Below are positions 48,099 to 61,204 of a stretch of DNA of 64,000 bases, in pieces. This DNA is from Watersipora subatra. Taxonomy: Eukaryota > Bryozoa > Gymnolaemata > Cheilostomatida > Watersiporidae. The DNA is taken from contig NC_088712.1 in NCBI RefSeq assembly GCF_963576615.1, positions 11,662,541 through 11,726,540 on the forward strand, read 5' to 3'. Below the pieces are notes generated by a model. It had not been told where the DNA came from, did no database searches, and worked only from the letters and a program-made list of their open reading frames with translations. Position 1 is the first letter of the stretch. Every line of letters starts with the position of its first letter. A program made the translations under genes and the position numbers.

Positions 48099-51000
48099 CA
48101 CCCTGAAACTAAAAGATTATAAATAGTTCTATGATTGAAACCCTAAAGCTAAAATACTATAAATAGTTCTATGATAGAAACCCTGCAGCTAAAATTCTAA
48201 AAATAACTAACTGTATGATAGAAACATAAAAGCTAAAGACTGAATAATTCTATAATTGAAACCCTAAAGGTGAAAGACTATGAATATGTCTATAATAGAA
48301 ACCCACAAGCGAAAATGCTATAAAAAGTGATATGATAGAAACCCTAAAGCTAAAAGACAATAAATAGCTCTACGATAGAAACCCTCAAGCTAAAAGACAA
48401 TAAATAGCTCTATGATAAAAACCCTAAAGCTAAAAGACAATAAATAGTTCTATGATAGAAACCCTAAAGCTAAAAGACAATAAATAGCTCTACGATAGAA
48501 ACCCTCAAGCTAAAAGACAATAAATAGCTCTATGATAAAAACCCTAAAGCTAAAAGACAATAAATAGTTCTATGATAGAAACCATAAAGCTAAAAGACTA
48601 TGAATAGTTCTATGATAGAAACCCTAAAGCTAAAAGACTATAAATAGCTCTATGATAGAAACCCTCAAGCTAAAAGACTATAAATAGTTCTATGATAGAA
48701 ACCCTAAAGCTAAAGACTATGAATAGCTCTATGAAGGAAACTCTAAAGCTAAAAGACAATAAATAGTTCTATGATAGAAACCCTAAGGCTGAAATAATAT
48801 AAATAGTTCTATGATAAACACCCTAAAGCTAAAGACTATGAATAGCTCTATGAAGGAAACTCTAAAGCTAAAAGACAATAAATAGTTCTACGATAGAAAC
48901 CATAAAGCTAAAAGACTATGAATAGTTCTATGATAGAAACCCTAAAGCTAAAAGATTATAAATAGTTCTATGATAGAAACACTAAAGCTAAAAGACCATA
49001 AATAGTTCTATGATAGAAACCCTAAAGCTAAAGACTATGAATAACTCTATGATAAACACCATAAAGCTAAAGACTATGAATAGCTCTATGATTGAAACCC
49101 TAAAGCTAAATGACTATAAATAGTTCTACGATAGAAACCCTCAAGCAAAAAGACTATGAATAGTTCTATGTTAGAAACCATGAAGCTAAAAGATTATAAA
49201 TAGTTCTATGATAGAAACACTAATGCTAAAAGACCATAAATAGTTCTATGATAGAAACCCTAAAGCTAAAAAACTATGAATAACTTTATGATAGAAACCC
49301 TAAAGCAAACAGACTATAAATAGTTTTATGATAGAAACTCTAAAGCTAAATGACTATAAATAGTTCTATGATAGAAACCCTAAAGCTAAAAGACTATAAA
49401 TAGTTCTATGATAGAAACCCTAAAGCTAAAAGACTATAAATAGTTCTATGATAGAAACACTAATGCTAAAAGACCATAAATAGTTCTATGATAGAAACCC
49501 TTAAGCTAAAAGACTATAAATGATTGATTCTATGATAGAAACCCTAAAGCTAAAAGACTGAATAGTTCTATGATAAACACCCTAAAGCTAAAGACGATGA
49601 ATAGCTCTTTGATTGAAACCCTGAAGCTAAAAGACAATAAATAGTTCTATGATAGAAACCATAAAGCTAAAAAAACTATAAATAGTTCTATGATAGAAAC
49701 CATAAAGCTAAAAGACTATGAATAGTTCTTTGACTGAAACCCTGAAGTTAGGACTATAAATAGTTCTATGATAGATACCCTCAAGCAAAAAGACTATGAA
49801 TAATTCTATGATAAACACCCTAAAGCTAAAGACTATGAATAGCTCTTTGATTGAAACCCTAAAGCTAATAGACTATAAATAGTTCTATGACAGAAACCCT
49901 GAAGCTAAAAGATTATAAATAAATCTATCATAGAAACCCTAAAGCTAAAAGTCTATGACTAGTTCTATGATAAACACCTTAGAGCTAAAGACTATGAGTA
50001 GCTCTATGATAGAAACCCTAAAGCTAAATGACTATAAATAGTTCTACGATAGAAACCCTGAAGCTAAAAGATTATAAATAAATCTATCATAGAAACCCTA
50101 AAGCTAAAAGTCTATGACTAGTTCTATGATAAACACCTTAGAGCTAAAGACTATGAGTAGCTCTATGATAGAAACCCTAAAGCTAAAAGACAATAAATAG
50201 CTCTACGATAGAAACCCTCAAGCTAAAAGACAATAAATAGCTCTATGATAAAAACCCTAAAGCTAAAAGACAATAAATAGTTCTATGATAGAAACCCTAA
50301 AGCTAAAAGACAATAAATAGCTCTACGATAGAAACCCTCAAGCTAAAAGACAATAAATAGCTCTATGATAAAAACCCTAAAGCTAAAAGACAATAAATAG
50401 TTCTATGATAGAAACCATAAAGCTAAAAGACTATGAATAGTTCTATGATAGAAACCCTAAAGCTAAAAGACTATAAATAGCTCTATGATAGAAACCCTCA
50501 AGCTAAAAGACTATAAATAGTTCTATGATAGAAACCCTAAAGCTAAAGACTATGAATAGCTCTATGAAGGAAACTCTAAAGCTAAAAGACAATAAATAGT
50601 TCTATGATAGAAACCCTAAGGCTGAAATAATATAAATAGTTCTATGATAAACACCCTAAAGCTAAAGACTATGAATAGCTCTATGAAGGAAACTCTAAAG
50701 CTAAAAGACAATAAATAGTTCTACGATAGAAACCATAAAGCTAAAAGACTATGAATAGTTCTATGATAGAAACCCTAAAGCTAAAAGATTATAAATAGTT
50801 CTATGATAGAAACACTAAAGCTAAAAGACCATAAATAGTTCTATGATAGAAACCCTAAAGCTAAAGACTATGAATAACTCTATGATAAACACCATAAAGC
50901 TAAAGACTATGAATAGCTCTATGATTGAAACCCTAAAGCTAAATGACTATAAATAGTTCTACGATAGAAACCCTCAAGCAAAAAGACTATGAATAGTTCT

Positions 51001-54000
51001 ATGTTAGAAACCATGAAGCTAAAAGATTATAAATAGTTCTATGATAGAAACACTAATGCTAAAAGACCATAAATAGTTCTATGATAGAAACCCTAAAGCT
51101 AAAAAACTATGAATAACTTTATGATAGAAACCCTAAAGCAAACAGACTATAAATAGTTTTATGATAGAAACTCTAAAGCTAAATGACTATAAATAGTTCT
51201 ATGATAGAAACCCTAAAGCTAAAAGACTATAAATAGTTCTATGATAGAAACCCTAAAGCTAAAAAACTATAAATAGTTCTATGATAGAAACACTAATGCT
51301 AAAAGACCATAAATAGTTCTATGATAGAAACCCTTAAGCTAAAAGACTATAAATGATTGATTCTATGATAGAAACCCTAAAGCTAAAAGACTGAATAGTT
51401 CTATGATAAACACCCTAAAGCTAAAGACGATGAATAGCTCTTTGATTGAAACCCTGAAGCTAAAAGACAATAAATAGTTCTATGATAGAAACCATAAAGC
51501 TAAAAAAACTATAAATAGTTCTATGATAGAAACCATAAAGCTAAAAGACTATGAATAGTTCTTTGACTGAAACCCTGAAGTTAGGACTATAAATAGTTCT
51601 ATGATAGATACCCTCAAGCAAAAAGACTATGAATAATTCTATGATAAACACCCTAAAGCTAAAGACTATGAATAGCTCTTTGATTGAAACCCTAAAGCTA
51701 ATAGACTATAAATAGTTCTATGACAGAAACCCTGAAGCTAAAAGATTATAAATAAATCTATCATAGAAACCCTAAAGCTAAAAGTCTATGACTAGTTCTA
51801 TGATAAACACCTTAGAGCTAAAGACTATGAGTAGCTCTATGATTGAAACCCTAAAGCTAAATGACTATAAATAGTTCTACGATAGAAACCCTCAAGCAAA
51901 AAGACCATAAATAGCTCTATGATAGGAACCCTAAAGTTAAAAGGCTGTAAATAGTTCTATGATAGAAACCCTAAGGCTGAAATAATATAAATAGTTCTAT
52001 GATAAACACCCTAAAGCTAAAGACTATGAATAGCTCTATGAAGGAAACTCTAAAGCTAATAGACAATAAATAGTTCTACGATAGAAACCCTCAAGCTAAA
52101 TTACTATGAATAACTCTATGATAAAAACCCTGAAGCTAAAAGACAATAACTAGTTCTACGATAGAAACCCTAAAGCTAAAAGACTATAAATAAATCTATG
52201 ATAGAAACCCTAAAGCTAAGAGTCTATGAATAGTTCTATGATAAACACCTTAAAGCTAAAGACTATGAATAGCTCTATGAAGGAAACTTTAAAGCTAAAA
52301 GACAATAAATAGTTCTACGGTAGAAACCCTGAAGCTAAAAGATTATAAATATTTCTATGATAGAAACACTAATGCTAAAAGACCATAAATAGTTCTATGA
52401 TAGAAACCCTAAAGCTAAAAGACTATAAATGATTGATTCTATGATAGAAACCCTAAAGCTAAAAGACTGAATAGCTCTATGATAGAAACCCTAAAGTTAA
52501 AAGGCTGTAAATAGTTCTATGATAGAAACCCTAAAGCTAAAGACTATGAATAGCTCTATGATAGAAACCCTAAAGCTAAAGACTATGAATAGCTCTATGA
52601 AGGAAACTCTAAAGCTAAAAGACAATAAATAGTTCTACGATAGAAACCATAAAGCTAAAAGACAATGAATAACTCTATGATAAAAACCATGAAGCTAAAA
52701 GACTATATATAGTTCTATGGTAGAAACACTAATGCTAAAAGACCATAAATAGTTCTATGATAGAAACCCTAAAGCTAAAGACTATGAATAGCTCTATGAT
52801 AAACACCCTAAAGCTAAAGACTATGAATAGCTCTATGATTGAAACCCTAAAGCTAAATGACTATAAATAGTTCTATGATAGAAACCCTGCAGCTAAAATT
52901 CTAAAAATAACTAACTGTATGATAGAAACATAAAAGCTAAAGACTGAATAATTCTATAATTGAAACCCTAAAGGTGAAAGACTATGAATATGTCTATAAT
53001 AGAAACCCACAAGCGAAAATGCTATAAAAAGTGATATGATAGAAACCCTAAAGCTAAAAGACAATAAATAGCTCTACGATAGAAACCCTCAAGCTAAAAG
53101 ACAATAAATAGCTCTATGATAAAAACCCTAAAGCTAAAAGACAATAAATAGTTCTATGATAGAAACCCTAAAGCTAAAAGACAATAAATAGCTCTACGAT
53201 AGAAACCCTCAAGCTAAAAGACAATAAATAGCTCTATGATAAAAACCCTAAAGCTAAAAGACAATAAATAGTTCTATGATAGAAACCATAAAGCTAAAAG
53301 ACTATGAATAGTTCTATGATAGAAACCCTAAAGCTAAAAGACTATAAATAGCTCTATGATAGAAACCCTCAAGCTAAAAGACTATAAATAGTTCTATGAT
53401 AGAAACCCTAAAGCTAAAGACTATGAATAGCTCTATGAAGGAAACTCTAAAGCTAAAAGACAATAAATAGTTCTATGATAGAAACCCTAAGGCTGAAATA
53501 ATATAAATAGTTCTATGATAAACACCCTAAAGCTAAAGACTATGAATAGCTCTATGAAGGAAACTCTAAAGCTAAAAGACAATAAATAGTTCTACGATAG
53601 AAACCATAAAGCTAAAAGACTATGAACAGTTCTATGATAGAAACCCTAAAGCTAAAAGATTATAAATAGTTCTATGATAGAAACACTAAAGCTAAAAGAC
53701 CATAAATAGTTCTATGATAGAAACCCTAAAGCTAAAGACTATGAATAACTCTATGATAAACACCATAAAGCTAAAGACTATGAATAGCTCTATGATTGAA
53801 ACCCTAAAGCTAAATGACTATAAATAGTTCTACGATAGAAACCCTCAAGCAAAAAGACTATGAATAGTTCTATGTTAGAAACCATGAAGCTAAAAGATTA
53901 TAAATAGTTCTATGATAGAAACACTAATGCTAAAAGACCATAAATAGTTCTATGATAGAAACCCTAAAGCTAAAAAACTATGAATAACTTTATGATAGAA

Positions 54001-56040
54001 ACCCTAAAGCAAACAGACTATAAATAGTTTTATGATAGAAACTCTAAAGCTAAATGACTATAAATAGTTCTATGATAGAAACCCTAAAGCTAAAAGACTA
54101 TAAATAGTTCTATGATAGAAACCCTAAAGCTAAAAGACTATAAATAGTTCTATGATAGAAACACTAATGCTAAAAGACCATAAATAGTTCTATGATAGAA
54201 ACCCTAAAGCTAAAAGACTATAAATGATTGATTCTATGATAGAAACCCTAAAGCTAAAAGACTGAATAGTTCTATGATAAACACCCTAAAGCTAAAGACG
54301 ATGAATAGCTCTTTGATTGAAACCCTGAAGCTAAAAGACAATAAATAGTTCTATGATAGAAACCATAAAGCTAAAAAAACTATAAATAGTTCTATGATAG
54401 AAACCATAAAGCTAAAAGACTATGAATAGTTCTTTGACTGAAACCCTGAAGTTAGGACTATAAATAGTTCTATGATAGATACCCTCAAGCAAAAAGACTA
54501 TGAATAATTCTATGATAAACACCCTAAAGCTAAAGACTATGAATAGCTCTTTGATTGAAACCCTAAAGCTAATAGACTATAAATAGTTCTATGACAGAAA
54601 CCCTGAAGCTAAAAGATTATAAATAAATCTATCATAGAAACCCTAAAGCTAAAAGTCTATGACTAGTTCTATGATAAACACCTTAGAGCTAAAGACTATG
54701 AGTAGCTCTATGATTGAAACCCTAAAGCTAAATGACTATAAATAGTTCTACGATAGAAACCCTCAAGCAAAAAGACCATAAATAGCTCTATGATAGGAAC
54801 CCTAAAGTTAAAAGGCTGTAAATAGTTCTATGATAGAAACCCTAAGGCTGAAATAATATAAATAGTTCTATGATAAACACCCTAAAGCTAAAGACTATGA
54901 ATAGCTCTATGAAGGAAACTCTAAAGCTAATAGACAATAAATAGTTCTACGATAGAAACCCTCAAGCTAAATTACTATGAATAACTCTATGATAAAAACC
55001 CTGAAGCTAAAAGACAATAACTAGTTCTACGATAGAAACCCTAAAGCTAAAAGACTATAAATAAATCTATGATAGAAACCCTAAAGCTAAGAGTCTATGA
55101 ATAGTTCTATGATAAACACCTTAAAGCTAAAGACTATGAATAGCTCTATGAAGGAAACTTTAAAGCTAAAAGACAATAAATAGTTCTACGGTAGAAACCC
55201 TGAAGCTAAAAGATTATAAATATTTCTATGATAGAAACACTAATGCTAAAAGACCATAAATAGTTCTATGATAGAAACCCTAAAGCTAAAAGACTATAAA
55301 TGATTGATTCTATGATAGAAACCCTAAAGCTAAAAGACTGAATAGCTCTATGATAGAAACCCTAAAGTTAAAAGGCTGTAAATAGTTCTATGATAGAAAC
55401 CCTAAAGCTAAAGACTATGAATAGCTCTATGATAGAAACCCTAAAGCTAAAGACTATGAATAGCTCTATGAAGGAAACTCTAAAGCTAAAAGACAATAAA
55501 TAGTTCTACGATAGAAACCATAAAGCTAAAAGACAATGAATAACTCTATGATAAAAACCATGAAGCTAAAAGACTATATATAGTTCTATGGTAGAAACAC
55601 TAATGCTAAAAGACCATAAATAGTTCTATGATAGAAACCCTAAAGCTAAAGACTATGAATAGCTCTATGATAAACACCCTAAAGCTAAAGACTATGAATA
55701 GCTCTATGATTGAAACCCTAAAGCTAAATGACTATAAATAGTTCTTTGATAGAAACCCTAAAGCTAAAATACTATGAATAACTCTATGATAAAAACCATA
55801 AAGCTAAAAGACTATATATAGTTCTATGGTAGAAACACTAATGCTAAAAGACCATAAATAGTTCTATGATAGAAACCCTAAAGCTAAAGACTATGAATAG
55901 CTCTATGATAAACACCCTAAAGCTAAAGACTATGAATAGCTCTATGATTGAAACCCTAAAGCTAAAAGACTATAATTAGATAGATATACAATATGATAGA
56001 AAACCTAAGGCTACCAAACTATGAATAGCTTTATTTGTGT
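48099..56040. repeat. 40-bp minisatellite, array C with higher-order structure
   Basis: About 7.9 kb, close to 200 units of about 40 bp; variants such as AGACAATAAATAGC, CTATGAAGGAAACTC and ATAAATGATTGATTC mark individual units. Long blocks repeat: 48361 to about 50030 recurs from 50194 (offset 1833), and 50194 to about 52870 recurs from 53065 (constant offset 2871). A leader with CCCTGCAGCTAAAATTCTAA occurs at 48181 and 52885 (offset 4704). Confidence 0.97.
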
Positions 56041-56655
56041 AAAACCAACAGACTATTAACAACAGGTAATAAAAGTGTGACTAAAATAGGCAGCCATACT
56101 TACTGTAAGCGACAGTAGTGGTTGACATTGAAGTGAGTCTACAGATGGACTTAGTAGTGATAGTCGAATCTGAAAATTAGTACAGAGAAAAAGTGTTAAA
56201 ATTTCACGTTCCAACGCGTCAAGTAATAGCATGAGTTTACAGGTAACATTTGGAGTTGTCCACACGGTAATACTAACTGCGATTTATCGAGATAGAGAAA
56301 AGGATGTGACTTGAACAAAATGGCGAAACAATATATGGGAAATTACCATTCACGAGCGCGTAACAGACCATATACAGATGCATACTATACATGTACACAC
56401 ACACTATGCACAGAGGCATACCATGCACTGGTTCATACACAGGCTCATACCATACCCAGGCTTATACTATGAATGGGTGCATACAATACATGGTAACATA
56501 CCATACACAGGTGCATACCATACTCGGATGCATACCATATGCAAGCGCATGCAAGTGAATTTGACTTTAGAAAACCTGCAGTGCATGTTGATGGTTTCAT
56601 GACTATTGTGTTTCTCTGTAAGTCGCGAAGGCCTTCCAAAAAATCACTGATAAAT
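56041..56655. repeat. Composite-satellite module, copy 4
   Basis: Full-length module, same block order as copies 2 and 3. Confidence 0.92.
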
Positions 56656-57365
56656 ACCCTGAAACTAAAGGGCTACGAATAACTCTATGGTAAAAACCCT
56701 AAAGCTAAAATCAATGAATATGTCTATGATTGAATCCCTAGATCTGAAAGACTATGAATAGCTCTATGATAAAAAACCTCAAGCTAAAAATCTATGAATA
56801 GTTCTATGATTGAAATCATAAAGCTAAAGACTTTGAGTAGCTCTATGATTGAAACCCTAAAGTTGAAAGATTATAAATAGTTCTATGATAGAAACCCTCA
56901 AGCTAAAAAAACTATGAATAACTGTATGATAGAAACACAAAAGCAAAAGACTATGGATAACTCTATGATTGAAACCCTAAAGGTGAAAGACTATGAATAT
57001 GTCTATGATAGAAACCCATAAGCGAAAAGACTATAAAAAGTTCTATGATAGAAACCATAAAGCTAAGACTATGAATAGTTCTATGATGGAAAACCTAAAG
57101 CTCAAAGACCGAATAGTTCTATGATAAATACCCTAAAGCTAAAGACTATGATTAGTTCTATGCTTGAAAACCTGAAGCTAAATGACTAAATAAATCTATG
57201 ATAGAAACCCGGAAGCTAAAAGACGAATAATAGTTCTATGATGGAAACCTGACGCTGAAAGAATATGAATAGTTCTATGATTGAATCCCTAAAACTCAAA
57301 GACTACAAATAGTTCTATGATAGAAAACTTAAGGCTACAAAACTATAAATAGCTTCATGTGTGTA
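56656..57365. repeat. 40-bp minisatellite, array D
   Basis: About 17-18 diverged units; divergence rises towards the right edge, as in array A at the other side. Confidence 0.92.
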
Positions 57366-57605
57366 GAACCAACATATGATTAACAATAGGTAATAAAAGT
57401 GTGACTGAAACAGGCAGCCATACTTACTGTAAGAGACAGTAGTGGTTGACATTGAAGTGAGTCTACAGGTGGACTTAGTAGTGATAGTCGAATCTACAAA
57501 TATTATAGAACAATTATTAAATTCTAATGTTCCAATGTGCTGAATAATGTCACAAGTTTAAAGGTTAAACTCGGAGTTGTTTGCCCGTTAACACTAATTG
57601 CATTC
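57366..57605. repeat. Composite-satellite module, copy 5 (front part only)
   Basis: It matches the first 230 bases of the module (GTGTGACTGAAACAGGCAGC, GACAGTAGTGGTTGACATTG) and decays after GTTAACACTAATTGCA. This marks the right end of the composite array. Confidence 0.85.
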
Positions 57606-58116
57606 GCACTAAGCCGAGAGAAGACAACCGCCACCATCATCAAATGCAGTACACTTTTGACTCGTAAAACAAACAAAGAGACCTGTTGAAATAATAATGC
57701 TAAAATAAGTTTACTTCAAGTTCTCCCTTGGAAGTTTCTGCAGGAACCTGAATGTCATTTCCTTTTCAAACATTTTATAAAGCCTATCACCGTTTTGTGA
57801 TACACCACCCTATTCAGTTCTTTTTTGAAGCAGGTAATATAGCATAAGTTTCTCCAACAACACATTTACGACAAAGCTTGTCTATTAAATAGAAAATGTC
57901 TCGGAGGTAAGAGCTGCTTTGGGCAAGCTAGACTATGTACAATTGCTATATGAAAATAGACCAGTTTTCTTTAACCCACAAGCCGTTATTATAATTACGT
58001 ATAACAGATACTAAGAAAATTACAATTTCATAAGAATTGTAACCATAATAATTACACTGTGATCACGATACATCATTATCTAATTACACATTAGAAGGTT
58101 TTAGATGACCTCGCAT

Positions 58117-58690
58117 CAGAGCTGTCAACTATCCCGGATTTTGTGGGACCCTCCTGGAATTGAGATTACCTTCCCGCAAATATAAGATCTTCCGGTAACC
58201 TGCCGGATTTATGTTTTGTGCTCTAGGATAAAATACCCAACTATTTATTTATCAGTTGCTATAGTATTAACGCAATTCGCGTAATCTAGGATAACGATAG
58301 ACTCGCTGTTTCACCAAAAACGCACTCTTATGGCTTCGTGCATAGAATTACCGTTCGGTAATTTTTTGCCAACCAAAGTTTTGTGATGCTATGGCATTAG
58401 ACCGTTACCCCTTACTGACGAGTTTAATGAGGGCCATCCTCTGCATACCTCACAGTAATGCAGCAACAGAGCGTGTTTTTTCTATGCTTGAAAATACATA
58501 CCAAGGCTAGGGCTGACCCATGTTCTGAAACAGTGAATGCTCTGACAGCTATCAAAATAAACTGTTCTACCTGCTGCTTTGAAATAGAGTTGAAAGCTGA
58601 CCTACTCAAAAGCCTTAAAAGTCAGCCAAAACCTACAGCTTGAAACATTGGGGAGCAGCAGCTACCTCACCTCAAATTAGTGCAAACTCA
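58117..58690 (+). pseudogene. hAT transposase C-terminus, decayed
   Basis: At 58446-58490 the frame reads PHSNAATERVFSMLE, the signature of the hAT dimerisation domain. It then shifts frame at about 58490 and continues KIHTKARADPCSETVNALTA with KINCSTCC and LLKSLKS to a stop at about 58641. CAGAGCTGTCAACTATCCCG at 58117 resembles a hAT-type terminus, but no matching inverted end was found. The rest of the transposase is missing, so the element is dead. Confidence 0.7.
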
Positions 58691-58872
58691 AATGTAGAGA
58701 TGATATACCGTACAGGATGAAAATATCCGATGGATATAAAAATTCGCGATTTCGCGAGCAGTAAACTCCGCGAATTATTAAATTCCGTGAATAATTAGTT
58801 CTATTTTTAATCACAAGGGAGAATAACTACTGCATCAAATTGAAAACTAGTCGCTAGGGTAGTTTTTAATAT

Positions 58873-59170
58873 AACTACTAAACGTAGGTGAATTCCAAAA
58901 CATTTTTAAAATCATTGCCTAGGCTTTGAGCTAACACCATTGCCAATGCATCACACTTATTTACAAAATTATTCAAGGTTGTCACAAGATAGGCAGAATG
59001 GCGTCATAGCGAAAATAGCCACTAGGCAGAAGCACTAAACGTAGCCGAGTTCCAAAACTTCTTTAAAATCATTGCCGGGGTTCTGAGTTTTATTGCCACT
59101 GCAGCAAACTTTACAAAATTATTCAAGGTTTTTACAAGTTGTTCGGCATGGCTTCATCATCGCAAAAAAG
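58873..59170. repeat. Two tandem units of about 157 bp
   Basis: CTAAACGTAG(G/C)...GAATTCCAAAAC and TTTACAAAATTATTCAAGGT occur twice in the same order, 157 bases apart, moderately diverged. Confidence 0.75.
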
Positions 59171-59562
59171 CTCTCCTAGTCTTTATACATTGAAATCAAC
59201 TTCATCAAAACTTATTTTTGGTGGTTAAAATTAAAATTGGACAATTTTGAGCCTAAGATATGTCTGATAAATATATTTTTCTATTAGAAAATGGGGTCTG
59301 CGATTGAGTCACACTTCAACTACTAATAGCGTTATTTGTTTGCAGACTGTTTCCGAAACTCAAAAAACTAGTTACACCTGTGCAGTGTGATAAGGTCTTG
59401 TTCTTCTGTTACTCCATATGCAGACATGCATAACTATGAGGCCTCACACAACCATCACTCTACTACAGGCTACTATGAAAACATATCTACTTGTCAGCAG
59501 AGCATAGCCTTCTGCACTGGTTCACCCAGCTGTCCCTACTCTGTCCCTGTACAGAGACTTAA

Positions 59563-60287
59563 GGTCCGGCCACACGTAACGAATTATTCGTTCAATCTGA
59601 CCGAAACCACGAACTTCACAGAATTCACAGATCTATACTGCCGAATATCATAGATTCGTCTGAGCTGTGCATGCACACCGAATTCGTTACCGAAACGCGT
59701 TTAATTGGCTAACCAATTTTTTTAGCGAGCACGATTCTATTAGCTTTGACAAGTGATATAGTCCAAGACACGTACGACGACACACAATAAAAGTATCACC
59801 GCAATATGACTTGATACATACGATGCAACTGCCTATATGCGCTAGAGATAGCGACTGTTTTTGCGACAGAGCTTTTGCTGCATAAAAAGAAATTATTATT
59901 ATTTAAAAAGAAATAATTCATAACTTCTAAAATATCTATAAAAAAAATTCTGAATACACGATGAGAAGTTCCTGTCATGGTGAACCAACGAGAGAGAACC
60001 AACAATAGCGCATATAGGCAGTTGCATCGTATGTATCAAGTCATATCGCGGTGAAACTTTTATTGTGGGTCGTCGTACGTGTCTTGGACTATATCACTTG
60101 TCAAAGCTAATAGAATCGTGCTCGCTAAAAGAATTGGTTAGCCAATTAAACGCGTTTCGGTACCGAATTCGGTGTGCATGCACAGCTCAGACGCATCTAT
60201 GATATTCGGAAGAATAGATCTGTGATTTCTGTGAAATTCGTGGATTCGGTCAGATTGAACGAAGAATTCGTTACGTGTGGCCGGACC
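59563..60287. mobile_element. Fold-back element with ~280-bp inverted arms and TTAA flanks
   Basis: The left arm 59563-59844 (GGTCCGGCCACACGTAACGA...) and the right arm 60007-60287 are near-perfect reverse complements; the loop is 162 bases. TTAA stands on both sides (59559-59562, 60288-60291). TTAA duplications are typical of piggyBac-type insertion. It has no transposase frame, so it would depend on one supplied elsewhere. The transcript would form a very long hairpin. Confidence 0.9.
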
Positions 60288-60405
60288 TTAAGCCAAATTA
60301 CTCATCCTAAGCTATTTATAGAAGGCTGGCACAGGATGTTTGGACTAGTGCTAAATTCAGTAGCTTTATTTAGTTGAAAAGGCTCTTACTAGCGAGATGG
60401 GAGTG

Positions 60406-60924
60406 TAAAGCCTGGTTTCCATATACATCTCAAAGCACCCGCGACAGCACCGCAGGCTATTAGCAGTGAAATGGGAACCTACGCCCCGGGTACCGCCGGC
60501 AGTTGCCGGCGGCAACGCATTAGTTTAGCACTGTTCAAATTGTGCTGAAGGCCTCAGGCAAAACCTTCTCGAAATGCACTGCGCAGGTGAAGGTCACCAT
60601 TATAGAAACGACATGGCGAGCGAAAATTTTATTTGATTAGCAATTATGTTTAGCGATGTCGCTTTATATGTGAACAGATGCCGGCGAGCCTAGCCTCGCA
60701 AGCGTTTTGCTGCGTAAGTTACTGTCGGAATCTCGCAATCAGGGGCAATGCGTGAGATTTGGTTTTTCGGCAATTGATGTATCAATGATAGTATATATAA
60801 AACTGGAAATCGGGGCAAAAAGATCACGCATTTCCATTTTTTCTTTGGGGTGATTGCGTGAGTCTCACGCCCAATGCGTGAGAGTTGGCAGGTATGCTCG
60901 CAATCAATATGTGAACAAGGCTTA
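60406..60924. mobile_element. Possible MITE with AAGCCTGGTTTCCATAT ends
   Basis: The left end TAAAGCCTGGTTTCCATAT and the inverted right end TTAAGCCTTGTTCACATAT are about 70-75% alike. The inside holds a GC-rich hairpin (GCCGGCAGTTGCCGGC at about 60489) and repeated ATGCGTGAGA motifs. Confidence 0.35.
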
Positions 60925-60964
60925 AGCCTCAAACTGCTAACATATCCATGAGATCTTCACTCAC

Positions 60965-61070
60965 CTCCATTCCATGCCAAGACAATCCATACAAGTAATA
61001 GTAGAAATCAAGGTGAATACAATCAGATGTCGAGCAGAAGCGAGACATTCCTATCACTGCACTCCTGTAC
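60965..61070 (-). CDS. Internal exon of an unrecognised gene
   Basis: Strong borders: acceptor TTGTTTGTAG and donor GAG|GTGAGTGAAG. The 106 bases are open in one frame, entering with one base to complete a codon and leaving in phase 0. The peptide YRSAVIGMSRFCSTSDCIHL then DFYYYLYGLSWHGME has a convincing protein composition (Cys, Trp, aromatic-rich). I do not recognise the family. A possible last exon of 15 codons with stop lies at about 57747-57700 on the same strand (acceptor GACATTCAG, phase 0), but this link is speculative. Confidence 0.55.
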
Positions 61071-61204
61071 CTACAAACAATGAACATAGGAAATCACTAC
61101 ACCATCTCATCATCGAGCAATACAAAAGAAGAATTCACTAATTGTCATTGTTAAACTTTTACAAATATGTAAGGAATTTAACAACACACACAATCAGCTA
61201 TACA

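Noticed and set aside
48099-56040. 40-bp regular array as a possible CRISPR array
   Set aside because: There are no unique spacers between constant repeats; the whole 40-bp unit is repeated. The surroundings are eukaryotic.
59345-59560. Possible plus-strand exon after TTTGTTTGCAG
   Set aside because: Good acceptor, but the two usable frames give either a 28-codon end or need a weak second acceptor. The sequence runs straight into the fold-back element.
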